The notes beneath the pieces were generated by a model. That model had not been told where the DNA came from and did not search any database. It saw only the letters and a list, made by a program, of their open reading frames with translations. From assembly GCA_963746175.1 (NCBI GenBank), contig CAVVAH010000004.1, forward strand, positions 496,001 to 560,000: DNA of 64,000 bases. The letters run 5' to 3'. The DNA is from CAVVAH01 sp963746175. Lineage in GTDB: Bacteria; Actinomycetota; Actinomycetes; JACCUZ01. Positions 1 to 8,002 of this stretch are shown one piece after another. A program made the position numbers and the translations under genes. The first letter of the stretch is position 1; each line of letters opens with the position of its first letter.

Positions 1-746
1 TCGTCGCCGCCACCGCCCGGATGGCGCCGGACGTGCGGCACTACACGTCGCTGGTGCCGACCCAGCTGCGCCGGCTGCTCGACGCCGGCGCCGACCTCTC
101 GTCGTACGACGGGATCCTCGTCGGCGGCGCGGCCCTGCCCGCCGCGCTCGCCGAGCGTGCGGCGTCCGCCGGAGTGCGCGTCGTCACGACGTACGGCATG
201 TCCGAGACCTGCGGCGGCTGCGTCTACGACGGTCTGCCGCTCGACGGTGTCGAGGTCGTCGTGCGCGACGACGGCCGGGTCGAGCTCGGCGGGCCGGTCG
301 TGTTCGCCGGCTACCGGCTCCGGCCGGACCTCACGGCCCAGGCGCTGGTCGACGGCCGGCACGTCACGCAGGACCTCGGGCGGTGGGCACCGGACGGCAG
401 CGGGCGGCTCGAGGTGCTCGGCCGCGCCGACGACATGGTCATCAGCGGTGGGGTCAACGTGCCCGCCGCGATGGTCGAGCGGGTGCTGCTCGACCACCCG
501 GACGTCGCGGCCTGCGCCGTGGTCGGTCGTCCCGACCCGGACTGGGGCGAGCGGGTCGTCGCCGTCGTGCAGCCGCGCGACTGGGCGGCCGCACCGACCG
601 TCGAGCAGCTCCGCGACCACGCCGCAGGGCTGCTGGAGCCCGCGGCGCTGCCGCGCGAGGTGGTACTCATCGGACTGCTTCCGGTGCTGGCCTCTGGCAA
701 GCCGGACAAGGTCGCGATCCGCGAGCTGCTGCCCGACCTCGTCTGA
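1..746 (+). CDS. menE: o-succinylbenzoate-CoA ligase (MenE), C-terminal part
   Basis: The 5' part lies outside the window; the reading frame is open from base 3. About 247 residues of an AMP-forming acyl-CoA synthetase are visible. They include the GGAALP segment, the adenylate motif TYGMSETCGG, the hinge and loop GRADDMVISGGVNV, and the C-terminal SGKPDKVAI, whose Lys is the usual adenylation Lys. MenE activates o-succinylbenzoate with CoA for menaquinone synthesis at the membrane. The menaquinone gene menA 950 bp downstream on the same strand supports MenE over a generic acyl-CoA ligase. Other small ANL ligases remain possible because the substrate-binding N-terminus is missing. Confidence 0.8.
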   Translation, partial: VAATARMAPDVRHYTSLVPTQLRRLLDAGADLSSYDGILVGGAALPAALAERAASAGVRVVTTYGMSETCGGCVYDGLPLDGVEVVVRDDGRVELGGPVVFAGYRLRPDLTAQALVDGRHVTQDLGRWAPDGSGRLEVLGRADDMVISGGVNVPAAMVERVLLDHPDVAACAVVGRPDPDWGERVVAVVQPRDWAAAPTVEQLRDHAAGLLEPAALPREVVLIGLLPVLASGKPDKVAIRELLPDLV

Positions 747-751
747 TCGGC

Positions 752-1552
752 TCAGCCCCGGCGTCGCGCGACGTGGAGGACAGCACCCCAGTGCCGCCGC
801 AGCCGGCCGTCGGGCCGCTCGGCGAGCCGCCGGCGGATCTCGCCGTACAGGCGGTCTCGCTGCCAGCCCTGCATGTCGATGTGCCCCGAGAAGGTGTCGA
901 GCAACGCGATGTAGCCGTCGGCGTCGTAGACCAGCTCCCAGTCGAACTGCCGGATGTCGATCACCTCGAAGTGGCCGCTGGCCTCGATGTCGGCCCGCTC
1001 GTCCGGGAGCTCCTGGGGTCGCTGCACCGACGCAGCGGCGGGGAGCGGCTCACCGATCTCGTCGTAGACCTCCTGGAGCTCGTCGAAGAACGGGTCCCCG
1101 TCGTACGGGATGACGTGCGTCGCGCCCCAGAAGGCGAGATGACCCGCGGGCTCGAGCACGTCGAAGGCACGCTGGTAGCGCACCGCGGGGTCGATCCAGT
1201 GCCAGGCGGTCGCCGCGAACACCAGGTCGAACCGCTGCTCGCCGAAGTCCCAGTCCTCGAACCGGGTGTTGTGGATCTCGACGTCGTAGCCGGCCAGCGT
1301 CTGCCGCGCGACGGCGGCCAGGGCCGGGCCCGGCTCCAAGCAGGTGATGCGCATCCCGCGCTGCGCCAACGGCAGCGTCGCCTTGCCGGTCGCGCACCCG
1401 ATCTCCAGCAGCCGTGCCCCAGCGCGGAGGCCTGCTGCGTCCACCAGGTGGCCCACGAGAGCAGCGGGATAGTCGGGCCGAGCCTGCTGATACGTCGCGG
1501 CAGCCGTGTCGAACGTCGCCGCGAGCCGCTGACGGTTCTCGCTCCCCGGCAC
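752..1552 (-). CDS. class I SAM-dependent methyltransferase
   Basis: A protein of 266 residues from a GTG start preceded by TGAGGAC. Motif I, LLEIGCATGKAT, lies at residues 48-59. The acidic end of strand beta-2 (CLEPGP) and the FDLVFAATAWHWIDP segment follow, as in small cytosolic methyltransferases of the trans-aconitate/UbiE-like superfamily. The reading frame stays open far upstream, but codon pattern and similarity stop near the chosen GTG. The gene sits between menE and menA on the opposite strand. Nothing in it specifically matches MenG/UbiE, so the methyl acceptor is unknown and a role in menaquinone methylation should not be assumed. Confidence 0.75.
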   Translation of the reverse strand: MPGSENRQRLAATFDTAAATYQQARPDYPAALVGHLVDAAGLRAGARLLEIGCATGKATLPLAQRGMRITCLEPGPALAAVARQTLAGYDVEIHNTRFEDWDFGEQRFDLVFAATAWHWIDPAVRYQRAFDVLEPAGHLAFWGATHVIPYDGDPFFDELQEVYDEIGEPLPAAASVQRPQELPDERADIEASGHFEVIDIRQFDWELVYDADGYIALLDTFSGHIDMQGWQRDRLYGEIRRRLAERPDGRLRRHWGAVLHVARRRG

Positions 1553-1699
1553 GTCCTCAGCCTGGCACGCACAGGTCCCAAGACGTCGAGCCGCAGCGTC
1601 AGGTACGGGTTGTCGGCCTCGCGCACGGGCCGGCGACGCGTTGCGTAGCCTCCTGCGCGACCCGTGCACCGATGACGACGCTGGAGGACCGCGCACCCC

Positions 1700-2568
1700 A
1701 TGGCCACCCCTGCCCAGTGGCTCGAGGGCGCCCGCCCGCGGACCCTGCCCGCCGCGATCGCGCCGGTCGCGGCCGGTACCGGTGCGGCAGCCGCCGCCGA
1801 CGGCTTCGACCTCGGGCGGGCGCTGCTCGCGCTGCTCGTGGCGGTGGCGCTGCAGGTCGGCGTCAACTACGCGAACGACTACAGCGACGGGGTCCGTGGC
1901 ACGGACGCCGACCGGGTCGGCCCGCTGCGGCTGGTCGGGTCCGGGGCAGCGTCGCCCGCGCGGTGAAGCGGGCCGCGTTGCTCGCGTTCGCGGTCGGTGC
2001 CGTCGCCGGGCTGGTGCTGGCACTGCTCGTCACCTGGTGGCTGGTGCTCGTCGGGGTCGCGTGCCTGCTGGGCGCCTGGTACTACACCGGCGGCCGCTCG
2101 CCGTACGGCTACCGCGGCCTCGGCGAGGTCTCGGTGTTCGTCTTCTTCGGCCTGGTCGCGACGGTGGGCACGACCTACGTCCAGGCCGAGCGCGTCACGA
2201 CGGCGTCGGTGCTCGCCGGAGTCGGCTGCGGCGCGCTCGCGTGCGCGATCCTCGTCGCCAACAACCTGCGCGACATCCCCACCGACGAGGTCGCCGGCAA
2301 GCGCACATTGGCCGTGCGGCTCGGCGACCGCCGGACCCGGTTGCTCTACGTCGGCCTCGTCTTCGCGGCGTACGCCGTGGTGGTGCTGATCGCGCTCCAG
2401 CACCTCGTCGTGCTGATCGCCCTCGGCACCGCGCTGCCCGCCGTCCGGCCCACCCTCGGCGTGATCTACGGCGCCACCGGGCGTGAGCTGGTGCCGGTGC
2501 TCAAGGAGACCGGGCTGCTGCTCCTGGTCTACGGCGTGGCGCTCGGCGTCACGCTGTCGCTCGCCTGA
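1700..2568 (+). CDS. menA: 1,4-dihydroxy-2-naphthoate polyprenyltransferase (MenA), frameshifted
   Basis: MenA is the integral membrane prenyltransferase that attaches the isoprenoid tail to 1,4-dihydroxy-2-naphthoate. The start is ATG at 1700 with GGAGG at 1683. The first 88 codons carry the Mg-diphosphate motif NDYSDGVRGTD (residues 59-69) and then hit TGA at 1964-1966. The rest of the protein continues in another frame from about 1955. It has several membrane helices, the second Asp-rich motif NNLRDIPTDEVAGKRT, and an end at 2568. Joined, the parts give about 289 residues, the normal family length. The break lies in the GC-rich run gcgtcgcccgcgcggtga and behaves like one missing base (or two extra). 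MenA is normally required for respiration in these bacteria, so a sequence error is a strong alternative to a true pseudogene. Confidence 0.8.
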
Positions 2569-2570
2569 GC

Positions 2571-2780
2571 TCAGGGGCAGCGCAGCCGGTTACGGTCCGC
2601 GGTCTGGAGGAACCCGTGCTCGGCCATGGCGCGGCCGCACCGCGGGCAGGGCGCGGCGACCGGCAGCGGCCCAGGGGGCGCCTCGTCCGGGTCCCCGAGC
2701 TGGGCCGGGCCGAAGACCTGGAACAGTCCCGCGTAGACCCGGTCCCACCGACTGCGTGCGGGCTGACGATCATCGACCAT
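2571..2780 (-). CDS. small zinc-ribbon-like protein
   Basis: A protein of 69 residues if read from ATG at 2780. The C-terminus has CPRCGRAMAEHG and ends RLRCP, so there are three Cys in a rubredoxin- or zinc-ribbon-like spacing. The middle contains VYAGLFQVFGPAQLG, reminiscent of short conserved actinobacterial proteins of unknown function. The ATG lies 2 bases from a perfect palindrome shared with the divergent OhrR-like gene, so the two are probably co-regulated and the mRNA may be leaderless. No Shine-Dalgarno sequence is visible. A longer version starting at 2831 would read through the operator and seems unlikely. Function unknown. Confidence 0.5.
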   Translation of the reverse strand: MVDDRQPARSRWDRVYAGLFQVFGPAQLGDPDEAPPGPLPVAAPCPRCGRAMAEHGFLQTADRNRLRCP

Positions 2781-2782
2781 TT

Positions 2783-2815
2783 GATTGTGCACAATCGAAT
2801 GATACACGGTTCGAT
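2783..2815. promoter_or_regulatory. operator region of the OhrR-like regulator
   Basis: GATTGTGCACAATC at 2783-2796 is a perfect 14-bp palindrome in a locally AT-rich stretch of an otherwise very GC-rich region. A second, looser repeat overlaps it: ATCGAA at 2794-2799 and TTCGAT at 2810-2815. The region lies between the divergent small zinc-ribbon gene (ATG at 2780) and the MarR/OhrR gene (GTG at 2834). Dimeric MarR regulators bind such inverted repeats and usually control themselves and the divergent gene. Binding is inferred. Confidence 0.65.
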
Positions 2816-2833
2816 GGACTACGCTGACCACCC

Positions 2834-3289
2834 GTGACCACCACGTCCCCCGCTCCGACGGCGACCGACGACCCGCTCGCCCTCGAGCGGCAGGTCTGCT
2901 TCGCGCTGTCCGTCGCCTCGCGCAGCGTGCTCGGCGTCTACCGCCCGCTGCTGGAGCCGATGGGGCTCACGCACCCGCAGTACCTCGTGATGCTCGCGCT
3001 GTGGCAGCACGCCCCGATGTCCGTCAAGGACGTCGGGGCGCTGCTGGCCCTGGACTCCGGCACGCTCTCGCCGCTGATCAAGCGGCTGGCGGCGGCCGGC
3101 CTGGTCACCCGCGACCGCGACCCGCACGACGAGCGCGTCCTGGTGGTCGACCTCACCGACGCCGGCCAGGCCCTGCGGGCCGAGGCCGAGCGCATCCCGG
3201 GCCAGGTGGTCGCCGCGCTGGGCGTGGACGTGCCCGAGCTCGAAGCCCTGCACCGCGCCCTGACCCGGGTGATCGCGGCCGTGGGCTGA
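2834..3289 (+). CDS. OhrR-like MarR-family peroxide-sensing repressor
   Basis: A protein of 151 residues with a winged-helix MarR fold. The N-terminal segment LERQVCFALSVASRSV places Cys22 exactly where OhrR proteins have their peroxide-reactive Cys (LxNQLCFxLY in Bacillus subtilis OhrR). YRPLLEPMGLTHPQY keeps the two Tyr that contact this Cys in OhrR. The recognition-helix region LDSGTLSPLIKRL and the wing DERVLVVDLT are also conserved. OhrR represses organic-hydroperoxide genes and is released when the Cys is oxidised. No ohr peroxidase gene is present in the window; the only divergent neighbour is the small zinc-ribbon gene. The start is GTG, 37 bp after the palindrome. Confidence 0.8.
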   Translation: MTTTSPAPTATDDPLALERQVCFALSVASRSVLGVYRPLLEPMGLTHPQYLVMLALWQHAPMSVKDVGALLALDSGTLSPLIKRLAAAGLVTRDRDPHDERVLVVDLTDAGQALRAEAERIPGQVVAALGVDVPELEALHRALTRVIAAVG

Positions 3290-3420
3290 CCGGGCAGGTC
3301 CACCTGACCGGGGGCTCGCAGCGGTCTCACAGCGACCTTCCAGCCACCGGCCCGAGAGTCCTCCTCAGCACCGGCCGACCCGACCTCTCGGACCACGCCG
3401 ACCGACCGACGGAGACCGCG

Positions 3421-4328
3421 ATGACCCAGCACGCCACCGCCCATGGCCACGGGCCGGACGACGAGCTCGAGGACCACGACCTCGGCCTGAGCCACGACCT
3501 GCCCACGCTGCTCAACCGGCGCCGGGCGCTCGGCCTGCTCAGCGCCACCGGGCTGGCCGCGGCGCTGGCGGCGTGCGGCGGCTCGGACAGCACCACGTCG
3601 GCCGGCAGCGGCTCGACGGCCTCGACGAGCTCCACGCCCCAGCGGGAGCCGGCGGGATGGGCGGCGCGCCCGGCGCGTCCGGCTCCGACGTCGACGTCGC
3701 GGACGGCGAGATCCCCGAGGAGACCGCCGGCCCCTATCCCGGCGACGGCTCGAACGGCGTCAACGTCCTCACCGAGTCGGGGATCGTCCGCAGCGACATC
3801 ACCACCAGCTTCGGCACCGCGTCCGGCGTCGCCGAGGGCGTGCCGCTCACCCTGACGCTGAAGGTGCTCGACGTGAACGGCGGCTCGTCGACGCCGCTCT
3901 CCGGCGCCGCGGTCTACGTCTGGCACTGCGACCGCGACGGCAACTACTCGATGTACGCCGACGCCATCTCCGACGAGAACTACCTGCGCGGCGTCCAGGA
4001 GACGGCGTCCGACGGCACGGTGACGTTCACGACGATCTACCCCGCGGCGTACGACGGCCGCTGGCCGCACGTGCACTTCGAGGTCTACCCCAGCCTGAAG
4101 GACGCCACCAGCGCCAGCAACAAGCTGCGCACCTCGCAGCTGGCCTTCCCGGAGGACGCCTGCGAGCAGGTCTACGCGACCGCGGGCTACGAGCAGTCGG
4201 TGGCCAACCTGGCCCGGACCTCCCTGAGCAACGACATGGTTTTCAGCGACGGCTACTCCCTGCAGCTCGCGAAGGTCGGCGGCAGCGTCGACGGCGGCAT
4301 GACCGCCACCCTCAACGTCCCGGTGTGA
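3421..4328 (+). CDS. exported intradiol ring-cleavage dioxygenase-like protein, frameshifted
   Basis: The first part, from ATG at 3421, encodes a His/Asp-rich leader, a twin-arginine-like NRRRALGLL segment and a lipobox LAAC followed by a Ser/Thr/Gly linker. This suggests a Tat-exported lipoprotein. The catalytic part continues in a different frame from about 3648. It has VYVWHCDRDGNYS, IYPAAYDGRWPHVHFEV and the two Tyr plus two His expected as Fe(III) ligands of intradiol dioxygenases (protocatechuate 3,4-dioxygenase fold). Joining TPQ to AGAGGMGG restores one protein of about 302 residues, so a single base appears to be missing near 3645-3655. The substrate is unknown; secreted members of this group are poorly characterised. 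Confidence 0.75.
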
Positions 4329-4369
4329 CCGCGGCGGCGGCCACCACCGCGCCAACCCTGTGCGAGCCC

Positions 4370-4882
4370 TCAGCCCCGGGCGGCCACCAGGTGCAGCCGG
4401 ACGTCGGTCAGCTGCCCGCCGTCTGCCGTCGCGGTCATGAAGGTGTGGTGCGGCTGCCGGCGGCGATCGGTCGGTGAGCCGGGGTTCAGCAGCCGGAGAC
4501 CACCGGGAGCGGTCGTGTCCCACGGGATGTGGCTGTGGCCGAAGACCAGCACGTCGTCGTCGGGGTAGGCGGCCGCGCACCGTCGCTCGCGCCCGGTGGC
4601 CGCGCCGGTCTCGTGCACGACCGCGACCCGCACCCCGGCCAGCTCGGCCCGGGCGACCTCGGGCAGCCGCGCCTGCAGGTCCGGGCCGTCGTTGTTGCCG
4701 TGCACCGCGAGCAGCCGTTGCGCCGGAGCCAGCCGCGCCTCGATCGCGTCGAGCAGCGCGACGTCCACCCAGTCGCCCGCGTGCACGACGACGTCGGCGT
4801 CGTCGATGGCCGACCACAGATCGGGCGGGAGGTCCTTCGCCCGCACCGGGACGTGGGTGTCGGCGGTGAGGACCAGGCGCAC
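4370..4882 (-). CDS. YfcE/MJ0936-type metallophosphoesterase
   Basis: A protein of 170 residues carrying the full calcineurin-like metal-site set in order: DTH (D8, H10), GDW (D37), GNND (62-65), H90 and GHSH (115-118). This short cytosolic YfcE/MJ0936 family hydrolyses phosphodiesters in vitro with a dinuclear metal centre; natural substrates are mostly unknown. It ends 41 bp from the convergent dioxygenase gene. It lies just downstream of the VOC gene on the same strand, with only 2 bp between them, so the two may be co-transcribed. Confidence 0.85.
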   Translation of the reverse strand: MRLVLTADTHVPVRAKDLPPDLWSAIDDADVVVHAGDWVDVALLDAIEARLAPAQRLLAVHGNNDGPDLQARLPEVARAELAGVRVAVVHETGAATGRERRCAAAYPDDDVLVFGHSHIPWDTTAPGGLRLLNPGSPTDRRRQPHHTFMTATADGGQLTDVRLHLVAARG

Positions 4883-4884
4883 GG

Positions 4885-5265
4885 TCAGCTGCCGGCGGCG
4901 GAACGCTCGGTCATCAGACCGACGGGCGTGCCGTCCGGGTCCTTGACGAACGCCATCCAGAGCTCGCTGCTCCCGTCGCGGTGCACGAGGTGCGGTCCCG
5001 ACACCGGCTGCGCGCCGCGGCCCGTCACCTCGGCGAACGTCGCGTCCAGGTCGTCGACCGCGTAGTACACCACCGGCCGGGAGCGGAACCGCTCGTCCTC
5101 GGTGACGTTGAGGTAGAGCCGGACGTCACCGGCCTGGAGGAACGCCATCGGCTGCCCATCGACGGTGAACAGGTGCGGCAGCCCGAGCACGTCGCGGTAC
5201 CACCGGACCGAGGCCTCCAGGTCGGAGACGGTGACGCTGAGCTGGCCGATGCCGGAGACGGTCAT
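4885..5265 (-). CDS. VOC/glyoxalase-family protein
   Basis: A protein of 126 residues from ATG at 5265, chosen because GAGGAG lies 5 nt upstream. It has the paired beta-alpha-beta-beta-beta modules of the vicinal oxygen chelate fold, with LSVTVSDLEASVRWYRDVLGL near the N-terminus and FVKDPDGTPVGLM near the C-terminus. Such proteins include glyoxalases, dioxygenases and antibiotic-binding proteins; the substrate cannot be read from sequence. It is divergent from a MarR regulator across a 15-bp inverted repeat, so repression by that regulator is likely. Confidence 0.8.
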   Translation of the reverse strand: MTVSGIGQLSVTVSDLEASVRWYRDVLGLPHLFTVDGQPMAFLQAGDVRLYLNVTEDERFRSRPVVYYAVDDLDATFAEVTGRGAQPVSGPHLVHRDGSSELWMAFVKDPDGTPVGLMTERSAAGS

Positions 5266-5286
5266 GCGAACTCCTCGGTCGGGATA

Positions 5287-5301
5287 CTTCATGCCATGAA
5301 G
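5287..5301. promoter_or_regulatory. MarR operator between VOC gene and regulator
   Basis: CTTCATG-C-CATGAAG is a perfect inverted repeat with 7-bp arms and a 1-bp centre. It sits 22 bp from the VOC start and 15 bp before the MarR start, where one bound dimer could silence both divergent promoters. The assignment rests on position and symmetry. Confidence 0.7.
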
Positions 5302-5315
5302 CAACGTACCCGTCG

Positions 5316-5801
5316 ATGGTGTTGACTGCCACCGTGAGCCACGACGTCCCACCGCTGCCGGGCGGGCTGCGGTCCAGCCGGCGGCGCCGGGTCGCCAACG
5401 AGCTCAACACCACGGCCATCCACGCGCTGCGGGTCGCGCGGCGCACCGACACCCAGTCGGGCCTCAGCCCCGAGCGGCTCTCGCTGCTGTCGGTCCTCGT
5501 GTACGCCGGGCCGCTGACGATGACGCAGCTCGCCCGGGCCGAGCAGGTGACCCGGCCGGCGATCACCCGCATCGTCTCCGGCCTGGAGGCCGTCGGGCTG
5601 GTCACCCGTGACGAGGTCCCCGGCGACCGGCGGTCCACCCGGGTGTCGGCCACGGCCGCCGGCCGCGCCGTCCTGGAGGACGCCAGGAGGCGGCGTGTCG
5701 AGGGGCTGGCCGAGGTGCTGCGCGGGGCGACCGGGGAGGAGCTGGACCTCGTCAGTGCCGCGCTCGCCGTCGTCCGGCGAGGCCTCGAGGGTGGGCGGTG
5801 A
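5316..5801 (+). CDS. MarR-family transcriptional regulator
   Basis: A protein of 161 residues with the MarR winged helix-turn-helix: LSVLVYAGPLTMTQLARAEQ, then the recognition helix VTRPAITRIVSGLEAVGLV, then the wing GDRRSTRVSATAAG. No redox Cys is present, unlike the OhrR-like protein at 2834. ATG at 5316 gives the full ORF; GTG at 5334 is an alternative start. It probably controls the divergent VOC gene through the palindrome at 5287. The inducer is unknown. Confidence 0.8.
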   Translation: MVLTATVSHDVPPLPGGLRSSRRRRVANELNTTAIHALRVARRTDTQSGLSPERLSLLSVLVYAGPLTMTQLARAEQVTRPAITRIVSGLEAVGLVTRDEVPGDRRSTRVSATAAGRAVLEDARRRRVEGLAEVLRGATGEELDLVSAALAVVRRGLEGGR

Positions 5802-5857
5802 TCCCGCCCGGATCGACCCTGTGGACGCCTGGATTCTGGAGGTGGGACCAGGGAGAA

Positions 5858-5873
5858 TCGAACACATGTTCGA
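5858..5873 (+). promoter_or_regulatory. LexA (SOS) box overlapping the start codon
   Basis: TCGAACACATGTTCGA is a perfect palindrome with 7-bp arms around CA. Its core CGAAC-ACAT-GTTCG fits the Gram-positive/mycobacterial SOS-box consensus CGAACRNRYGTTCG at every position. The ATG of the DUF222/HNH gene (5866) is inside it, so LexA would block initiation directly. Members of the related 13E12 repeat family in Mycobacterium tuberculosis are reported to carry SOS boxes. Confidence 0.85.
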
Positions 5874-7206
5874 GTCGATCCCGATCTCGTCGCCAGTGGA
5901 CGCCGAAGCCGTGCCGGCGTTCGCCCGCGGCCTGAGGGACGTCGAACCGGCCGACGAGCAGGCACTGGTCGCCCAGCTGACCGCGATCGAGGGGCTGAAG
6001 TCGGCGGCCGCGGCTCGTCAGGCCCGCCTTGCGGAGGCGCTGGACCGGGCGGTGCGGGCACGAGAAGCGGCGTCGGGCTTGCCTGCCGACGAGCAGGGCC
6101 GTGGCGTGGCGGCACAGGTGGCGCTGGCCAGGCGGGAGTCGCCCGTCACCGGTGGCCGTCACCTCGGGCTCGCCAAGGCCCTTGTCCGCGAGATGCCGCA
6201 CACCCTCGCCGTCCTGGAGGCCGGTCATCTCTCGGAATGGCGCGCCACGCTGCTGGTGCGCGAGACGGCCTGCCTCAGCCGGGAGGACCGCGCGGCTGCC
6301 GACCATGAGCTCTGCTCCGACCCGGGGACCCTCGCCGGGCTCGGTGACCGGGGCGTCGCCGACGCCACGCGCCGGGTCGCGTACAGGCTCGACCCGCAGG
6401 CCTTCGTCGCCAGGGCGGCGAAGGCGGACAAGGACCGTCGGGTGACGCTGCGGCCGGCGCCGGACACGATGTCATTCCTGACCGGGCACCTGCCGGTGGC
6501 CCAGGGCGTCGCGGCGTTCGCCGCCCTCACGAAGGCAGCCGACGAGGCGCGAGCAGCCGGTGACCCGCGCACGCGCGCCCAGGTGATGGCCGACGAGATG
6601 GTGCAGCGGATCACCGGGCAGGCCCATGCCGAGCAGGTCCCCCTCGAGGTCGAGGTCGTCCTCACCGACCGGCACTGCTCGGTGAGGACGACGAGCCGGC
6701 CGTCGTGGTGGGCTACGGCGCCGTCCCGGCCGGCGCTGCCCGCGACCTGGTGGCCCGGGCCGAGCGAGTTGCCCTGCGGCGGTTGCTCACCGAGCCGGCG
6801 ACCGGACAGCTGGTGGCGATGGAGTCCCGCTCGCGGGACTTCCCGCGCGGGTTGCGGCGCTTCCTCCGGCTGCGGGACCAGACGTGTCGCAGGCCTTGGT
6901 GCGACGCGCCCGTCCGGCACAGCGACCACGTCGTTTCCGACGCGGGAGGTGGAGAGACGAGCGCCGTCGAACGGCCAGGGGCTGTGCGAGTCGTGCAACT
7001 ACACCAAGGAGCTCCTCGGCTGGAGCGCCCGTGCGGGACCGACCAGCCGACCCGGGAACCACGTCGTCGAGACGATCACCCCCACCGGTCACGCCTACCG
7101 GTCTCGCGCGCCTTCGCTGCACTCCCCGCCACCACGCACGGCGGAGACGAGCCTCATCGAACGCCGGCTCGCCCGGGTCGTCCTCAGGCTGTACTCCGCT
7201 GCGTGA
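5866..7206 (+). CDS. DUF222/HNH endonuclease-domain protein (13E12-like), with two frameshifts
   Basis: Start ATG at 5866 with GGGAGA 13 nt upstream. The first 270 or so residues form the alpha-helical DUF222 region. Similarity leaves this frame near 6680 after LEVEVVLTD and continues in another frame through VVGYGAVPAGAARDLVARAE and the first HNH part (CRRPWCDAPVRHSDHV). It returns to the original frame near 6960 for NGQGLCESCNYTKE and VVETITPTGHAYRSRAP. Together these give the normal length of about 445 residues with the H-N-H residues and metal-binding Cys intact. So one base seems missing near 6685 and one extra near 6955, or the gene is a recent pseudogene. The family is multicopy and mobile-like in actinobacteria; its natural target is not known. 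Confidence 0.8.
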   Translation: MFESIPISSPVDAEAVPAFARGLRDVEPADEQALVAQLTAIEGLKSAAAARQARLAEALDRAVRAREAASGLPADEQGRGVAAQVALARRESPVTGGRHLGLAKALVREMPHTLAVLEAGHLSEWRATLLVRETACLSREDRAAADHELCSDPGTLAGLGDRGVADATRRVAYRLDPQAFVARAAKADKDRRVTLRPAPDTMSFLTGHLPVAQGVAAFAALTKAADEARAAGDPRTRAQVMADEMVQRITGQAHAEQVPLEVEVVLTDRHCSVRTTSRPSWWATAPSRPALPATWWPGPSELPCGGCSPSRRPDSWWRWSPARGTSRAGCGASSGCGTRRVAGLGATRPSGTATTSFPTREVERRAPSNGQGLCESCNYTKELLGWSARAGPTSRPGNHVVETITPTGHAYRSRAPSLHSPPPRTAETSLIERRLARVVLRLYSAA

Positions 7207-7229
7207 CCGCGTGCTGTCCGTAGTGACAG

Positions 7230-7715
7230 CTATGTTTGGTGGCCTCGGAGCCGAGCCTGACGAAGGTCCGCTGTTGCCGGGGACACGCGACCCTCCCACT
7301 TGGTCGACAGGACCACCGTGGTCCGGGTGCGGGCGACCCCGCGGATCCGGCGCAGTCGGGACAGCGTCTGCTCCAGCTCGGCCACGTCGGGCACCCGGAC
7401 CTTGAGCAGGAACGACTCGTCGCCGGCGACGAACCAGCAGTCCTCGACCTCCTCGAGCCGCTGCAGCGCGACGGTGACGGCGTCCTGGTCGGAGGTGTCC
7501 GAGAGGTGCACGCCGACCAGCGCGGCCACCGACCGTCCCAGCGCGCCGGGGTCGACGGCGGCGTGGTAGCCGGTGATGACGCCGGCCGCCTCGAGCCGCG
7601 CGACCCGGTCGGTCACGCTCGGCCCGGACAGCCCCACGAGCCGTCCCAGCTCGGCCCAGCTCGCCCGGCCGTCGCGCCGCAGCGCCGCCAGCAGCGCCCG
7701 GTCGGTGTCGTCCAT
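7230..7715 (-). CDS. Lrp/AsnC-family transcriptional regulator
   Basis: A protein of 161 residues from ATG at 7715, chosen because GAGGTG lies 4 nt upstream. It has an N-terminal helix-turn-helix (LLAALRRDGRASWAELG, then LSGPSVTDRVARLEAAGVI) and a C-terminal RAM ligand-binding domain with YHAAVDPGALG and FLLKVRVPDVAEL. Such regulators sense amino acids or related small molecules and form octamers. The upstream region (7716-7820) has an AT-rich patch, ttgaccttgatatctta, at 7764-7780, a candidate promoter or self-binding site. The regulon is unknown. Confidence 0.85.
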   Translation of the reverse strand: MDDTDRALLAALRRDGRASWAELGRLVGLSGPSVTDRVARLEAAGVITGYHAAVDPGALGRSVAALVGVHLSDTSDQDAVTVALQRLEEVEDCWFVAGDESFLLKVRVPDVAELEQTLSRLRRIRGVARTRTTVVLSTKWEGRVSPATADLRQARLRGHQT

Positions 7716-7820
7716 GAGGCACCTCACACTCTGGCGGGAACGAAACCCGGTCGATCAGCGTTCTTGACCTTGATATCTTAGGTCCGACACCCACACAACC
7801 TTGGAAGTAGAGGCACCACC

Positions 7821-7937
7821 GTGTACACCCTCGACCTGGCCCGCGCTCAGATCCTCGAGCTGGAGCGCGTCGCCGAGATCGCCCGCCGCACCCAGCGCCC
7901 GACCCGCCGCACCCGCCGGTCCCTGCGCTCCCGCTGA
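7821..7937 (+). CDS. possible small basic protein, 38 residues
   Basis: A short reading frame from GTG at 7821 to TGA at 7937. It encodes a short amphipathic helix (ARAQILELERVAEIARR) followed by an Arg-rich tail with 11 Arg in the last 17 residues. It follows an AT-rich promoter-like patch (7764-7780) and has AGTAGAGG 9 nt upstream. It is divergent from the Lrp gene and 65 bp before the PLDc_N gene. The composition suggests a nucleic-acid-binding peptide, but no family is recognised and it could be non-coding leader. Confidence 0.35.
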   Translation: MYTLDLARAQILELERVAEIARRTQRPTRRTRRSLRSR

Positions 7938-8002
7938 CCGGCCGCGCGCCGGCAGCCCGTCCACGACGACCGTAGGCTCGGTCGCGGAGGCCACTCGAAG
8001 CC

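Noticed and set aside
1940..1975. Programmed frameshift in menA
   Set aside because: No slippery heptamer or downstream pseudoknot is evident and other bacteria encode MenA in one frame. Sequence error or mutation is simpler.
2809..2830. tRNA T-loop-like GGTTCGATGG
   Set aside because: No acceptor stem or anticodon arm can be folded around it; the bases belong to the OhrR operator region. No tRNA was found elsewhere by eye.
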